DNA of 64,000 nucleotides from Riemerella anatipestifer (lineage in GTDB: Bacteria; Bacteroidota; Bacteroidia; Flavobacteriales; Weeksellaceae), in contig NZ_CP073239.1 of the NCBI RefSeq assembly GCF_009670965.2, positions 1,488,001-1,552,000 on the forward strand, written 5' to 3'. Within the stretch, counting starts at the first letter, position 1; every line of letters starts with the position of its first letter. The notes beneath the pieces are model-generated. The model was not told the origin of the DNA. It was given only the letters and a program-made list of their open reading frames with translations, and searched no databases. Of this stretch, positions 25,928-34,094 are shown piece after piece. The position numbers were made by a program, and so were the translations under genes.

Positions 25928-26533
25928 CTACAATATCCTAATATCTAAAACTTTTTGGTCTTCCAGATAGCCTTCCAAAAGGTCGTTTTCTTGCACCTTG
26001 CCTACACCTTCGGGCGTTCCTGTAAATATTAAGTCGCCCACTCTTAGAGTAAAATATTTTGATACAAAGGCAATAATATCCTCAAAGCCGAACATCATAT
26101 GTCGAGTGGCTCCGTTTTGCTTTTGGATTTTATTTTGGAAAAGAGAAAAATTGATATTGTTTAAATCAAAGTTTTCCTTTTTATAGAACGAACTTACCAC
26201 TGCCGAGCCATCAAACCCTTTGGAAAGCTCCCAAGGAAGTCCTTTGGATTTGAGTTTAGATTGTAAATCTCTTGCCGTGAAATCTATCCCTAAACCTATT
26301 TCCTCAAAATGTTTGTGGGCATTTTCCCTTTGGATATACTTTCCACCTTTAGATATTTTTAGAACGACTTCCAGCTCGTAGTGTATCTCGTTAGAAAATT
26401 CGGGGATATAGAAATCGTTTCCTTTAAGTAGTGCCGTGTCGGGTTTTATAAAAATAACAGGCTCCTCGGGTATCGCATTGCCAAGTTCTTTGGCGTGTTC
26501 GGTATAGTTTCTTCCGATGCAAAGGATTTTCAT
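25928..26533 (-). CDS. fumarylacetoacetate hydrolase family protein
   Basis: 201 aa. MKILCIGRNYTEHAKELGN, EPVIFIKPDTALL, IHYELEVVLKI (metal-ligand Glu residues), GIDFTARDLQ and LIFTGTPEGVGKV match the FAH superfamily of small hydrolases/oxaloacetate tautomerases/acylpyruvases (YcgM-like). Binds Mg2+ or Mn2+. The exact substrate is undetermined. Follows the exonuclease gene by 25 bases in the same direction. Confidence 0.92.
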   Translation of the reverse strand: MKILCIGRNYTEHAKELGNAIPEEPVIFIKPDTALLKGNDFYIPEFSNEIHYELEVVLKISKGGKYIQRENAHKHFEEIGLGIDFTARDLQSKLKSKGLPWELSKGFDGSAVVSSFYKKENFDLNNINFSLFQNKIQKQNGATRHMMFGFEDIIAFVSKYFTLRVGDLIFTGTPEGVGKVQENDLLEGYLEDQKVLDIRIL

Positions 26534-26558
26534 AAATCAATTATTTTAGATTGAACGA

Positions 26559-27323
26559 TTAAAATTTTCGTCTTAGCTGTATGCTGGTAAGCACCTTCTT
26601 GGTGTAGAGCGGGAAGTCAGCATTTTGCACCCAACCGAAATAACCTGCATCTTTGGCTAAAACTTCTTCTACCAGTTGTCCTTTATATTTCCCAAAAGTA
26701 AAAATCTCTTGTCCTTTATCATCAAAGGCAATAAAACCTGCTAAATCTGCAAATTTCTGATGGTAAGAAAACTCACTTAGACCATTGATGTCTTTAGGTA
26801 ACTCCTCATATTTGCCTACTTGGGCATCTAGCACTTCAAAAGTAGCGAGGGTGTCTGCCTCTGCAGAATGAGCATCTTCTAGGGTTTTGTTACAATAGAA
26901 CTGATAAGCGGCACTTAAATTTCTAGGTTCCATTTTATGGAAAATCACTTGAGCGTCTACTAGTTTCATTTTACTAAGGTCAAAATCTACTCCTGCTCTT
27001 AGCATTTCTTCGGCAAGAAGTGGGACATCAAATCGGTTAGAATTAAATCCGCCCAAGTCTGCTCCTGAAATCATTTCCATAATTTTTGGAGCAATTTCTT
27101 TCAGAGTGGGAGCGTCCTTTACATCTTCGTCGGAAATTCCGTGTACTGCAGTTGCAAACGCCGGAATGTGCATTTCTGGGTTCACAAGCCAAGTTTTGGT
27201 TTCTCTAGAAGCGTCTGGATTTACTTTTAAAATACAAATCTCTACAATTCGGTCTTTAGAAATATTGGTACCTGTGGTTTCCAAATCGAATATGCACAGG
27301 GGTTTATGTAGTTTTAAATTCAT
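26559..27323 (-). CDS. 3'-5' exonuclease (DnaQ/DEDDh type)
   Basis: 254 aa. CIFDLETTGTNISKDRIVEICIL is ExoI (D, E), LGGFNSNRFDVPLLAEEM is ExoII, and DAHSAEADTLATFEVL is ExoIII with H and D, together the DEDDh catalytic set. The C-terminal region (about 185-254, FGKYKGQLVEEVL) resembles the DUF3820-type quarter domain found in putative quorum-sensing-regulated nucleases. May proofread DNA or process RNA; it is not necessarily the replicative epsilon subunit. Lies between the FAH-family gene and pssA. Confidence 0.9.
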   Translation of the reverse strand: MNLKLHKPLCIFDLETTGTNISKDRIVEICILKVNPDASRETKTWLVNPEMHIPAFATAVHGISDEDVKDAPTLKEIAPKIMEMISGADLGGFNSNRFDVPLLAEEMLRAGVDFDLSKMKLVDAQVIFHKMEPRNLSAAYQFYCNKTLEDAHSAEADTLATFEVLDAQVGKYEELPKDINGLSEFSYHQKFADLAGFIAFDDKGQEIFTFGKYKGQLVEEVLAKDAGYFGWVQNADFPLYTKKVLTSIQLRRKF

Positions 27324-27333
27324 TATTGTAAAA

Positions 27334-28053
27334 TTAGTTGAGTTGTTTTTGAAATATTAAAGAAACTAAAATATAATACACCACGATTAAAGGAATGGCA
27401 TATATTTTAAAGAATGCTAGAATGAGCAATCCACCTGCTAATAAAGCTATTTTAGGGTAATTATCACTTAGTTTTTTAGATTTAAACTTCATTGCTATCA
27501 TTTTAATGGGGCTAACTAGCAGCCACGAACTAAGTGCAGTTAAAGTTAAAAGTCCCCAACCGTAGTGAGGTTGCTCTAATATTTTTAACGAAAATACATC
27601 AGCCACGATATAGTAAATACCGAAAATTAAAACGGTATTACTAGGTGTATTCAGTCCTTTAAAGTAGTATTTTTGTTCTTCATCAATGTTGAAAATAGCC
27701 AGTCTTAGACAGGAGAATAGGGTAATGAAAAGCCCCAAGTATTTTATTTCAAATGGAAAGGCAAAACTGCCAATGTTTACGCCATAAGGTTCTAGGAGTT
27801 TATACATTGCCAACCCTGGTATTAGCCCAAAACTTACCATGTCTGCCAAAGAATCTAGCTGAACACCCAAAGGCGAATTGGCGTGTAAGGCACGGGCTAT
27901 AAATCCGTCAAAAAAATCTAATACTAAAGAAATAATGATGCATATAGCGGTAATTTCGTAAGCTCCGTTAACTAAATGGATAGCTCCTACGCACCCCGAA
28001 AACAAATTGCCTAAAGTAAAGGCATTAGCGAGATTATTTTTAATAAAATTCAT
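27334..28053 (-). CDS. pssA: CDP-diacylglycerol--serine O-phosphatidyltransferase
   Basis: 239 aa with about seven hydrophobic segments. The CDP-alcohol phosphotransferase motif DG-x2-AR-x8-G-x3-D-x3-D is exact in DGFIARALHANSPLGVQLDS followed by LAD. Makes phosphatidylserine, the precursor of phosphatidylethanolamine, in the inner membrane. First gene of a minus-strand run with the exonuclease (10-base gap) and FAH-family genes. Confidence 0.93.
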   Translation of the reverse strand: MNFIKNNLANAFTLGNLFSGCVGAIHLVNGAYEITAICIIISLVLDFFDGFIARALHANSPLGVQLDSLADMVSFGLIPGLAMYKLLEPYGVNIGSFAFPFEIKYLGLFITLFSCLRLAIFNIDEEQKYYFKGLNTPSNTVLIFGIYYIVADVFSLKILEQPHYGWGLLTLTALSSWLLVSPIKMIAMKFKSKKLSDNYPKIALLAGGLLILAFFKIYAIPLIVVYYILVSLIFQKQLN

Positions 28054-28101
28054 AGAGCAAAGATAAGGATTTCTTTTGAAGGTGTCTTTTAAGAAATAAA
28101 A

Positions 28102-28134
28102 ATGAGGCTACCCTCTTAAGGTAGCCCCACTCAT
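28102..28134 (-). terminator. Rho-independent terminator of the M13 peptidase gene
   Basis: GGCTACC / GGTAGCC stem at 28106-28126, extended by ATGAG/CTCAT, with a T-rich run on the minus strand (CATTTTTATTTC). Confidence 0.8.
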
Positions 28135-28150
28135 CGTTTTGTAAACTTTA

Positions 28151-30223
28151 TTACCAGATTTTAATTCTATCCTCTGGTTTTTTGTAGTGTTTGTCTTTTG
28201 CTTCTACTTTAAAGGCATCATACCAAGCATCTACATTTACCAACGGTCCAAAACTACGGAAGTAACCTGGAGAGTGTGGGTCAGTTTTTACTTGGTTAAT
28301 CATATATTGCTCGGTAGATTTAGTTCTCCATACAGTTGCCCAGCTCAAAAAGAATCTTTGGTCTTGGTTATAACCACTGATTTCCCCTGGGTTACCTTTA
28401 TCTTTAAGATACATTTTTAACGCGTCGTAAGCAATGGCTACACCACCTAAGTCTGCAATGTTTTCTCCACTAGTGAAGACTCCATTTACGAAACTTCCTT
28501 TTACAGGCTCGTACTTGCTGTATTGGTCTGCTAGCTGTTTTACTTTAATATCAAAGTTTTTACGGTCTGCATCTGTCCACCAGTTGCTAAGGTTTCCATC
28601 ACCATCAAAACGAGAACCACCATCATCAAATCCGTGAGAAATTTCGTGACCGATTACTGCACCAATACCTCCAAAATTAACCGCAGGGTCTGCCTTAAAG
28701 TTGAAGAATGGCGGTTGCAATATCGCTGCCGGGAATACAATCTCGTTGTTGGTTGGGTTATAGTAAGCGTTTACGGTTTGCGGTGTCATTCCCCATTTAG
28801 ATTTGTCCACAGGTTTATTCACTTTTTCGGCTAAAGTTTTTTCGTAAGCCCAAAGAGAAACCTGCTTTAAGTTGTCATAAAGAGAAGAACCGTTATTGAA
28901 GTTAAGTTTAGAGTAGTCTTCCCATTTGTCAGGATAAGCCACTTTTACAGTAAATTTGTTTAGTTTGTCTAACGCTTTAACTTTAGTTTCAGCAGACATC
29001 CAATCTAGGTTTTCTATATGATGCTTGTAAGACTTTTTAAGGTAGCTGATAAGCGTTTCCATTTCTGTTTTAGCTTCAGCAGGGAAATATTTATCTACAT
29101 ACAGTTTACCGAAAGCTTCGCCAAGAACTCCATTGATGAGGCTAAGTCCTCTCTTTTCCATAGCTCTTTGCTCTTTTTGCCCTTGAAGGTATTTGCTATA
29201 AAAGTTGAAATTGATGTCGTCTAATTTCTTATCTAAATTATCTGCATTGCTAGAAAGTAATCTTAATTTAAGATAATCTTTAATTAGAGGTAGATTAGCA
29301 TTGTTGATGAATTTATCCAAGTTTTGATAATAACTTAACTCTCCTAAAATGACTCTATCTGTATTTACACCAGCCTCTTTAAGATAAGTAGAAAGGTTTA
29401 CATTTTTCACTAAACTTGGCAATTCAGAAGTGTTTTTAGGGTTGTAGCGTTTGTTGGCATCTCTACCTTCCTCGTTGGTAAGTAGCGTTTTTGCCATTGT
29501 TTTCTCTAAATCTACTATTTTTTTAGCGGTATCGTTAGAGTTCTTATATCCTAAAACATCTAATAGAGAAGCCACATACTTTTGGTATTCGTTGAGTGTT
29601 TTTGTGTTCTCTGCGTTCTCTTTTTGATAGTAATCTCTTCCTAAACCTAGACGAGGTCCACCTAGATAGATGGTGTTCATCTTAGAGTTTTTAAGGTCGG
29701 TGTAGGCGTACCAACTGTAAAGAGGGTTGTCCCCTGTACGAACTGCCGCTATAAGATAAGTTTGTAGGTCTGCTAAGTTTTTGATAGCCTCAATTTTAGC
29801 TAAATCATTTTTGATAGGGCTGATGCCTTCTGCATTTCTTTTATCCATATTCATAAAAGAAGCGTAGAGGGTCTGGATTTTTTTACCTTCAGTACCTTCA
29901 GCATAGGTTTCAGAAAGGATATTTTTAAGAATTGTAAGAGATGCCTCGTCTGTTTTTTCACGCAATTCGTTGAAACTTCCCCAAGAGGCTTTATCCGAAG
30001 GAATAACCGCCGTACGCATCCAACCTCCATTTACGAAATTGTAAAAATCGTCTTGAGGGCGAACATTGGTATCCATATATTCTAGGCTAATCCCGTGTTC
30101 TTCGTGGTGGTGATGTCCAGCGTGAGAAGTATGCTCCGTGTGAGCTACTTTCTTATTCACAGAGCAAGACTGAAAAGCTAATGCTCCAGAAAGTGCCAAT
30201 AGGCTTAATGTAATTTTCTTCAT
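28151..30223 (-). CDS. M13 family metallopeptidase (neprilysin-like lipoprotein)
   Basis: 690 aa. The lipoprotein signal ends FQSCS; a His-rich stretch (HTEHTSHAGHHHHEEHG) follows at about 30-46 and may bind metal. The zinc site is VIGHEISHGFDDGG (HExxH) plus GENIADLGG (third ligand), and NAYYNPTNNEIVFPAAILQPPFF is the M13 substrate-binding NAY(Y/F) motif. Degrades peptides in the periplasm or at the cell surface. Monocistronic between two terminator-like regions. Confidence 0.95.
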   Translation of the reverse strand: MKKITLSLLALSGALAFQSCSVNKKVAHTEHTSHAGHHHHEEHGISLEYMDTNVRPQDDFYNFVNGGWMRTAVIPSDKASWGSFNELREKTDEASLTILKNILSETYAEGTEGKKIQTLYASFMNMDKRNAEGISPIKNDLAKIEAIKNLADLQTYLIAAVRTGDNPLYSWYAYTDLKNSKMNTIYLGGPRLGLGRDYYQKENAENTKTLNEYQKYVASLLDVLGYKNSNDTAKKIVDLEKTMAKTLLTNEEGRDANKRYNPKNTSELPSLVKNVNLSTYLKEAGVNTDRVILGELSYYQNLDKFINNANLPLIKDYLKLRLLSSNADNLDKKLDDINFNFYSKYLQGQKEQRAMEKRGLSLINGVLGEAFGKLYVDKYFPAEAKTEMETLISYLKKSYKHHIENLDWMSAETKVKALDKLNKFTVKVAYPDKWEDYSKLNFNNGSSLYDNLKQVSLWAYEKTLAEKVNKPVDKSKWGMTPQTVNAYYNPTNNEIVFPAAILQPPFFNFKADPAVNFGGIGAVIGHEISHGFDDGGSRFDGDGNLSNWWTDADRKNFDIKVKQLADQYSKYEPVKGSFVNGVFTSGENIADLGGVAIAYDALKMYLKDKGNPGEISGYNQDQRFFLSWATVWRTKSTEQYMINQVKTDPHSPGYFRSFGPLVNVDAWYDAFKVEAKDKHYKKPEDRIKIW

Positions 30224-30319
30224 TTGAATAGATATTTTTGTCGTTTATTTTTAACTTTAGTATAGTAACAGTTTTTAAGCTGACTCTACAAAGCTACAAT
30301 TTTTTTTGTTAAAAAGTGT

Positions 30320-31588
30320 TTAAGGCTCATTGGGATTAAACATAAGAACTTCCACAACAGACTGTAAAACTCTTTGAGAAACGAAGTTCATAAAGTCCTC
30401 TCTATCTAGATGAGGCAGGTGCAAATGGTAGTTGTAGCTTTTGTTTTTTACTCTTACGGAATAATACACAGAGCCTATTTCGTTTTGATATTGGTCGGTT
30501 TGTGGACCTGCAACGCCTGTGGTAGAGATAGAAATATCTGTTTTAAACAACTCTTGACAACCTCTCGCCATTGCTTCGGCTACTTGTTCCGAAACTACTG
30601 TGTGTTGGTTTATCAGTTGTTCGGGAACTTTTAAGATATTGATTTTTTGATTGACCGCATAGGCAGTAATGCCTCCTTGAAAATAGGCAGAGCTGCCCGA
30701 TATAGAGGTGATTAACCTTGAAATGCCGCCCCCAGTACAGCTTTCGGCGGAAGAGATGCTAAGCCCTCTTTGGGTAAGAATAAATTTAAGGATAGACGCT
30801 ATATCCTCGTTATCCCAAGAAATGACTTTGTCTTGGATTAAAGGTTTTAGCGGTTCTATAATTTGGTTGAGTTGGGCTTCTAAATCGGTTTTATTATTCC
30901 CGATGGCGGTGAGTTTTAGCTTTACTCGGTTTCCTATGGGGAGGTAGGCTAGTTTTATGTTTTCGGGCAGGTGGTTTTCCCAATCTTCTATGGTTTGGGC
31001 TAAAAGACTTTCGGGGAAATCAACCACGGAGATGATTTTTACCACTATATGTGATAAAGAAAACCTTTCAGCTAGTAGCGGAATGATTTGGTCTTTAATC
31101 AAGGGCTTTACTTCATAAGGTACACCAGGGAGAACAAAGGCAATTTTTTCGTTTTCTTCCATCATTAGACAAGGAGCGGTACCATTATGATTTTGTATGA
31201 CTTTGGCTTTTGAAGGGATTTCTGCCTGTGGGCGGTTAATATCAAAGAGATGCACTCTGTTTCGTTTGATTAAAATTTGCTCCAGATGAGCCAAAGTTTC
31301 GGGGTCTGTGATGAGGTTATCATCAAAAAAGTGAGCAATGGCTTTTTTCGTTTTGTCGTCTTTGGTAGGTCCTAGACCGCCTGTGGTTATCACGAGGTTG
31401 GTGATTTTGAAGGCATCGTTTAAAGCCTGTTTAATGCAGTCGGCATCATCTGAAATGGTAAAGATTTCGGCGACTTTAATCCCTATATTATGAAGTTCTT
31501 TAGCAATAAAGTTAGAATTGGTATCAATGGTATTTCCAGCTAAAACTTCATCACCTATTATGATGATTGCGGCATTTGTTACAGTCAT
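30320..31588 (-). CDS. CinA family nicotinamide-nucleotide amidohydrolase
   Basis: 422 aa, two-domain CinA. The N-terminal MoCF-like domain has IIGDEVLAGNTIDTNSNFIAKEL and ITTGGLGPTKDDKTKKA; the C-terminal PncC domain has SSAESCTGGGISRLITSISGSSAYFQGG and STTGVAGP. Hydrolyses NMN to NaMN in pyridine-nucleotide salvage and may act on ADP-ribose; the competence link of its name is historical. Minus strand, divergent from the alkaline phosphatase gene. Confidence 0.93.
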   Translation of the reverse strand: MTVTNAAIIIIGDEVLAGNTIDTNSNFIAKELHNIGIKVAEIFTISDDADCIKQALNDAFKITNLVITTGGLGPTKDDKTKKAIAHFFDDNLITDPETLAHLEQILIKRNRVHLFDINRPQAEIPSKAKVIQNHNGTAPCLMMEENEKIAFVLPGVPYEVKPLIKDQIIPLLAERFSLSHIVVKIISVVDFPESLLAQTIEDWENHLPENIKLAYLPIGNRVKLKLTAIGNNKTDLEAQLNQIIEPLKPLIQDKVISWDNEDIASILKFILTQRGLSISSAESCTGGGISRLITSISGSSAYFQGGITAYAVNQKINILKVPEQLINQHTVVSEQVAEAMARGCQELFKTDISISTTGVAGPQTDQYQNEIGSVYYSVRVKNKSYNYHLHLPHLDREDFMNFVSQRVLQSVVEVLMFNPNEP

Positions 31589-31708
31589 ATTTAGTTAGTA
31601 TTTACGAAACACAAAGTTAGTGAATAACGAGAGGAAACTAAACTATAAAAGAGGAGGAGGCGTTTGTTTTTTTAACTTTAAGTTTACAATGGTATAAGAT
31701 ATAAGTCC

Positions 31709-31716
31709 TATATTTG
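31709..31716 (+). promoter_or_regulatory. -7 promoter box (TATATTTG)
   Basis: Perfect TAnnTTTG element 21 bases before the alkaline phosphatase ATG. Confidence 0.45.
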
Positions 31717-31736
31717 CCCCTATAAGGTTTTAAAAA

Positions 31737-33149
31737 ATGAAAAGAAGAGATTTTTTAAAGAGTGGGTCTATAGCGGCTTTAGGAGGTATGCTTATCAGCC
31801 CATTTGGTTTAAAAGCCAATACAATAAAAGAAGAGTTTAGAGGGAAAAAAGCCAAGAACATCATCTTTATGGTGAGTGATGGTATGAGTGTAGGTACTCT
31901 ACATATGGCAGATATCTACTCTAGAAGAAAACTAGGTAGAGCTTCCCATTGGCTGGGTCTGTATGAGAATAATTTGGTACAAAGAGCAGTAATGGATATG
32001 GCATCGGCGAGTTCTATTGTTACCGATTCTGCGGCGGCAAGTTCTTCGTGGGGTGGGGGAGTGCGTGTAAATAACGGGAGCCTTAACATTAGCCCAGATG
32101 GAAAAGAAAATATGCCGATACTCCAAAAGTTTAAAAAGGCAGGTAAAAAGGTAGGTTGTGTAACTACGGTTCCTATCAACCACGCTACACCAGCGGGGTT
32201 TTGTGTAACTTCTAAAAAGAGAAGTGCAATGGAGGATATTGCGGTAGACTATTTAGATTTAGGTTTTGATGTGATGATGGGAGGTGGGGCTAAATATTTT
32301 GAAGCAGATAAAAGAAAAGACGCCGTAGACTTAGATGCTAAGTTCCGTTCTAAAGGTTATACGGTGGTAAAAAATAAAGCAGAGATGTTGTCCGCTCCTA
32401 AAAATAAACCTATCCTAGGTACTTTTGATGAGGAGGCGTTGCCCTATACCGTAGACCATAATAGCTGTGATAAAATGAAAGCCAATATCCCTACTCTAGC
32501 AGAGATGACGGAGAAGGCTATATCGCAGATGAAAGACCACCCTAAAGGCTTTGTAATGCAAGTAGAAGGCGGTAAGGTGGACTGGGCGGCACACGGTAAT
32601 GATGTGGCGGCTCTGCTATACGACCAGTTGGCTTTTGATGAGGCGGTGAAGGTCGCTATGGATTTTGCAAAGAAAGACGGTAATACTTTGGTGGTGCTTA
32701 CTTCTGACCACGGAAATGCCAACCCAGGGCTTATCTATGGTAAAACTTGTAATGATAATTTTGACCATATACAAAACTTTAAAAACTCTAACGAATGGAT
32801 ATTGCAAGGGATACAGCCTGATAGCACTGTTTCTTTCGTTAAAGAGAGAATAGCCAAGGCGTGTGGAGATATGGTGTTGTCTGATGACCAAGCGAAGCAG
32901 CTATTATCCTACTACTCTAAAGCAAAGCAAGAAGATGGTTTGTATAACCCTCGCCACTTGCCGTTTAAGCTCCTTTCTGAGATGCAAAAAGACTATACCT
33001 CTGTGGGGTGGATAAGTATGGACCACTCCTCGGACTATACAGAACTTGCGATGTTTGGACCAGGAAGCGAACGCTTAAAACCGCTGATGAGAAATACAGA
33101 TATACATACATTCTTACTAGACGCTGCTGAAGTAGAAAATAAGTTTTAG
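31737..33149 (+). CDS. alkaline phosphatase, Tat-exported
   Basis: 470 aa. MKRRDFLKSGSIAALGGMLI is a twin-arginine signal (RRDFLK). The PhoA-family core has IIFMVSDGMSVGTLHMAD (metal Asp), VTDSAAASS with the nucleophilic Ser, VEGGKVDWAAHGND, LTSDHGNANPG and MDHSSDYTELAMFGPGSE, the metal ligands. Releases phosphate from monoesters outside the cytoplasm. Folding before export via Tat fits a metalloenzyme. Transcribed alone from a TATATTTG box and ended by a strong hairpin. Confidence 0.94.
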   Translation: MKRRDFLKSGSIAALGGMLISPFGLKANTIKEEFRGKKAKNIIFMVSDGMSVGTLHMADIYSRRKLGRASHWLGLYENNLVQRAVMDMASASSIVTDSAAASSSWGGGVRVNNGSLNISPDGKENMPILQKFKKAGKKVGCVTTVPINHATPAGFCVTSKKRSAMEDIAVDYLDLGFDVMMGGGAKYFEADKRKDAVDLDAKFRSKGYTVVKNKAEMLSAPKNKPILGTFDEEALPYTVDHNSCDKMKANIPTLAEMTEKAISQMKDHPKGFVMQVEGGKVDWAAHGNDVAALLYDQLAFDEAVKVAMDFAKKDGNTLVVLTSDHGNANPGLIYGKTCNDNFDHIQNFKNSNEWILQGIQPDSTVSFVKERIAKACGDMVLSDDQAKQLLSYYSKAKQEDGLYNPRHLPFKLLSEMQKDYTSVGWISMDHSSDYTELAMFGPGSERLKPLMRNTDIHTFLLDAAEVENKF

Positions 33150-33171
33150 TGGTGTTTTTATTTAATGATAC

Positions 33172-33201
33172 AAAAGCCTCCAAATAACTTTGGAGGCTTT
33201 T
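33172..33201 (+). terminator. Rho-independent terminator
   Basis: Perfect 13-bp stem AAAAGCCTCCAAA / TTTGGAGGCTTTT with a four-base loop, 23 bases after the alkaline phosphatase gene. Confidence 0.9.
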
Positions 33202-33232
33202 ATATAGAAGTCTTATGGTATATCCTTGTTGT

Positions 33233-33268
33233 CAGAGGTGTTCTGCTCGTACGAGCAGAACACCTCTG
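33233..33268. repeat. 36-bp perfect palindrome, core CTCGTACGAG
   Basis: Arms CAGAGGTGTTCTGCTCGT and its exact complement without a spacer. The identical palindrome, with the same flanks (TTATCTAG before, ACAA after, in cassette orientation), is at 55733-55768. It marks the outer end of the left cassette. Confidence 0.95.
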
Positions 33269-33278
33269 CTAGATAAGA

Positions 33279-33314
33279 CAGTTCGCCTCTGCTCGTACGA
33301 GCAGAGGCGAACTG
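33279..33314. repeat. 36-bp perfect palindrome, core CTCGTACGAG
   Basis: Arms CAGTTCGCCTCTGCTCGT and complement. The central 14 bases are shared with the palindrome at 33233, while the outer arms differ, so palindromicity is preserved despite different sequence. Confidence 0.95.
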
Positions 33315-33317
33315 CTA

Positions 33318-33349
33318 AAAAACGGAACACAAATTTGTGTTCCGTTTTT
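33318..33349 (-). terminator. terminator of the left HU-like gene
   Basis: Perfect 32-bp palindrome made of AAAAACGGAACACAAA and its complement, immediately after the HU-like gene stop at 33361. T-rich on both strands, so it can act bidirectionally. Confidence 0.8.
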
Positions 33350-33360
33350 ATGACCTTTAA

Positions 33361-34080
33361 TTAACCAATCACTATAGGCGTAGATAATACCTCTGTTCTT
33401 GGCTCTTTAAGTAGCGTTTTACCATTGCTGTATTGCGTGGTAATGCTGAGTTCGTAGTTCCCTGCTTCTAAATCCGAAGGCACAAGAATGAGTAATCTTG
33501 ATGGCTCGTTAAGCACAATATGCTCGGCTAAGAGTTTCACTTCGTTTTGGTTGTCTAAGTTTTTAAAGACGATACCGTTTTTAAGATTGTCGCCATCTAT
33601 TTTAATGTAAGTACCTTTGATTTCGGCATTCTTGCCTTTGGTAAGTGTGCCGTCTGCTTTGCCTGTAGCTTTGTCGGTAATGCTGAACACGCTCATTGGG
33701 CTGGACTGTTCGCCGAGGATTTCTACCTTGGTGTCGGCTACCGCTTTTCTAAGGTCTAGACCTTGGTTTACATTCACATAAACAGAGTGCTTCTCTTTAT
33801 CCCAAGTTTTATCATAAAATACGCCCTTAATGGCAGGACGCATATACACCAGCCCCGTATTCACACTATAGCCATTGAGTACCAACTCCGAGGCTTTACG
33901 ATTAAAACGAGTAATAATATCTACTGCAGTCTCGGTTTGTATCTCCATACCCTCTTTTTTAAGGGCTTCTATAATTTCTGTAATGCCAAGGCTACCACCT
34001 AGAAGGGGTACGGCTACAAAATCGTTAGGGTCATCTTTAGTCAATAGGTTGGGACGCAACCATGCTTTTAAAGTATTCAT
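33361..34080 (-). CDS. HU-like DNA-binding and Ig-like (DUF4469) protein
   Basis: 239 aa. The N-terminal part (about 1-115; MNTLKAWLRPNLLTKDDPND, then TAVDIITRFNRKASELVLNGYSV and MRPAIKGVF) matches the Bacteroidota HU-DNA_bdg family, distant relatives of HU/IHF. The C-terminal part (about 125-239; KVEILGEQSSPMSVFSITD, PSRLLILVPSDLEAGNYELSITTQ) matches DUF4469, an Ig-like fold. There is no signal peptide, so it is probably a cytosolic DNA-associated protein. Last gene of the left cassette and the intact paralogue of the frameshifted copy at 54736. May act on the adjacent palindromes, but this is inference. Confidence 0.88.
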   Translation of the reverse strand: MNTLKAWLRPNLLTKDDPNDFVAVPLLGGSLGITEIIEALKKEGMEIQTETAVDIITRFNRKASELVLNGYSVNTGLVYMRPAIKGVFYDKTWDKEKHSVYVNVNQGLDLRKAVADTKVEILGEQSSPMSVFSITDKATGKADGTLTKGKNAEIKGTYIKIDGDNLKNGIVFKNLDNQNEVKLLAEHIVLNEPSRLLILVPSDLEAGNYELSITTQYSNGKTLLKEPRTEVLSTPIVIG

Positions 34081-34094
34081 AATATTGATGTTTT

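Noticed and set aside
33233..33349. Insertion sequence ends
   Set aside because: The palindromes resemble terminal repeats, but no transposase gene is found in either cassette and no target-site duplication is visible.
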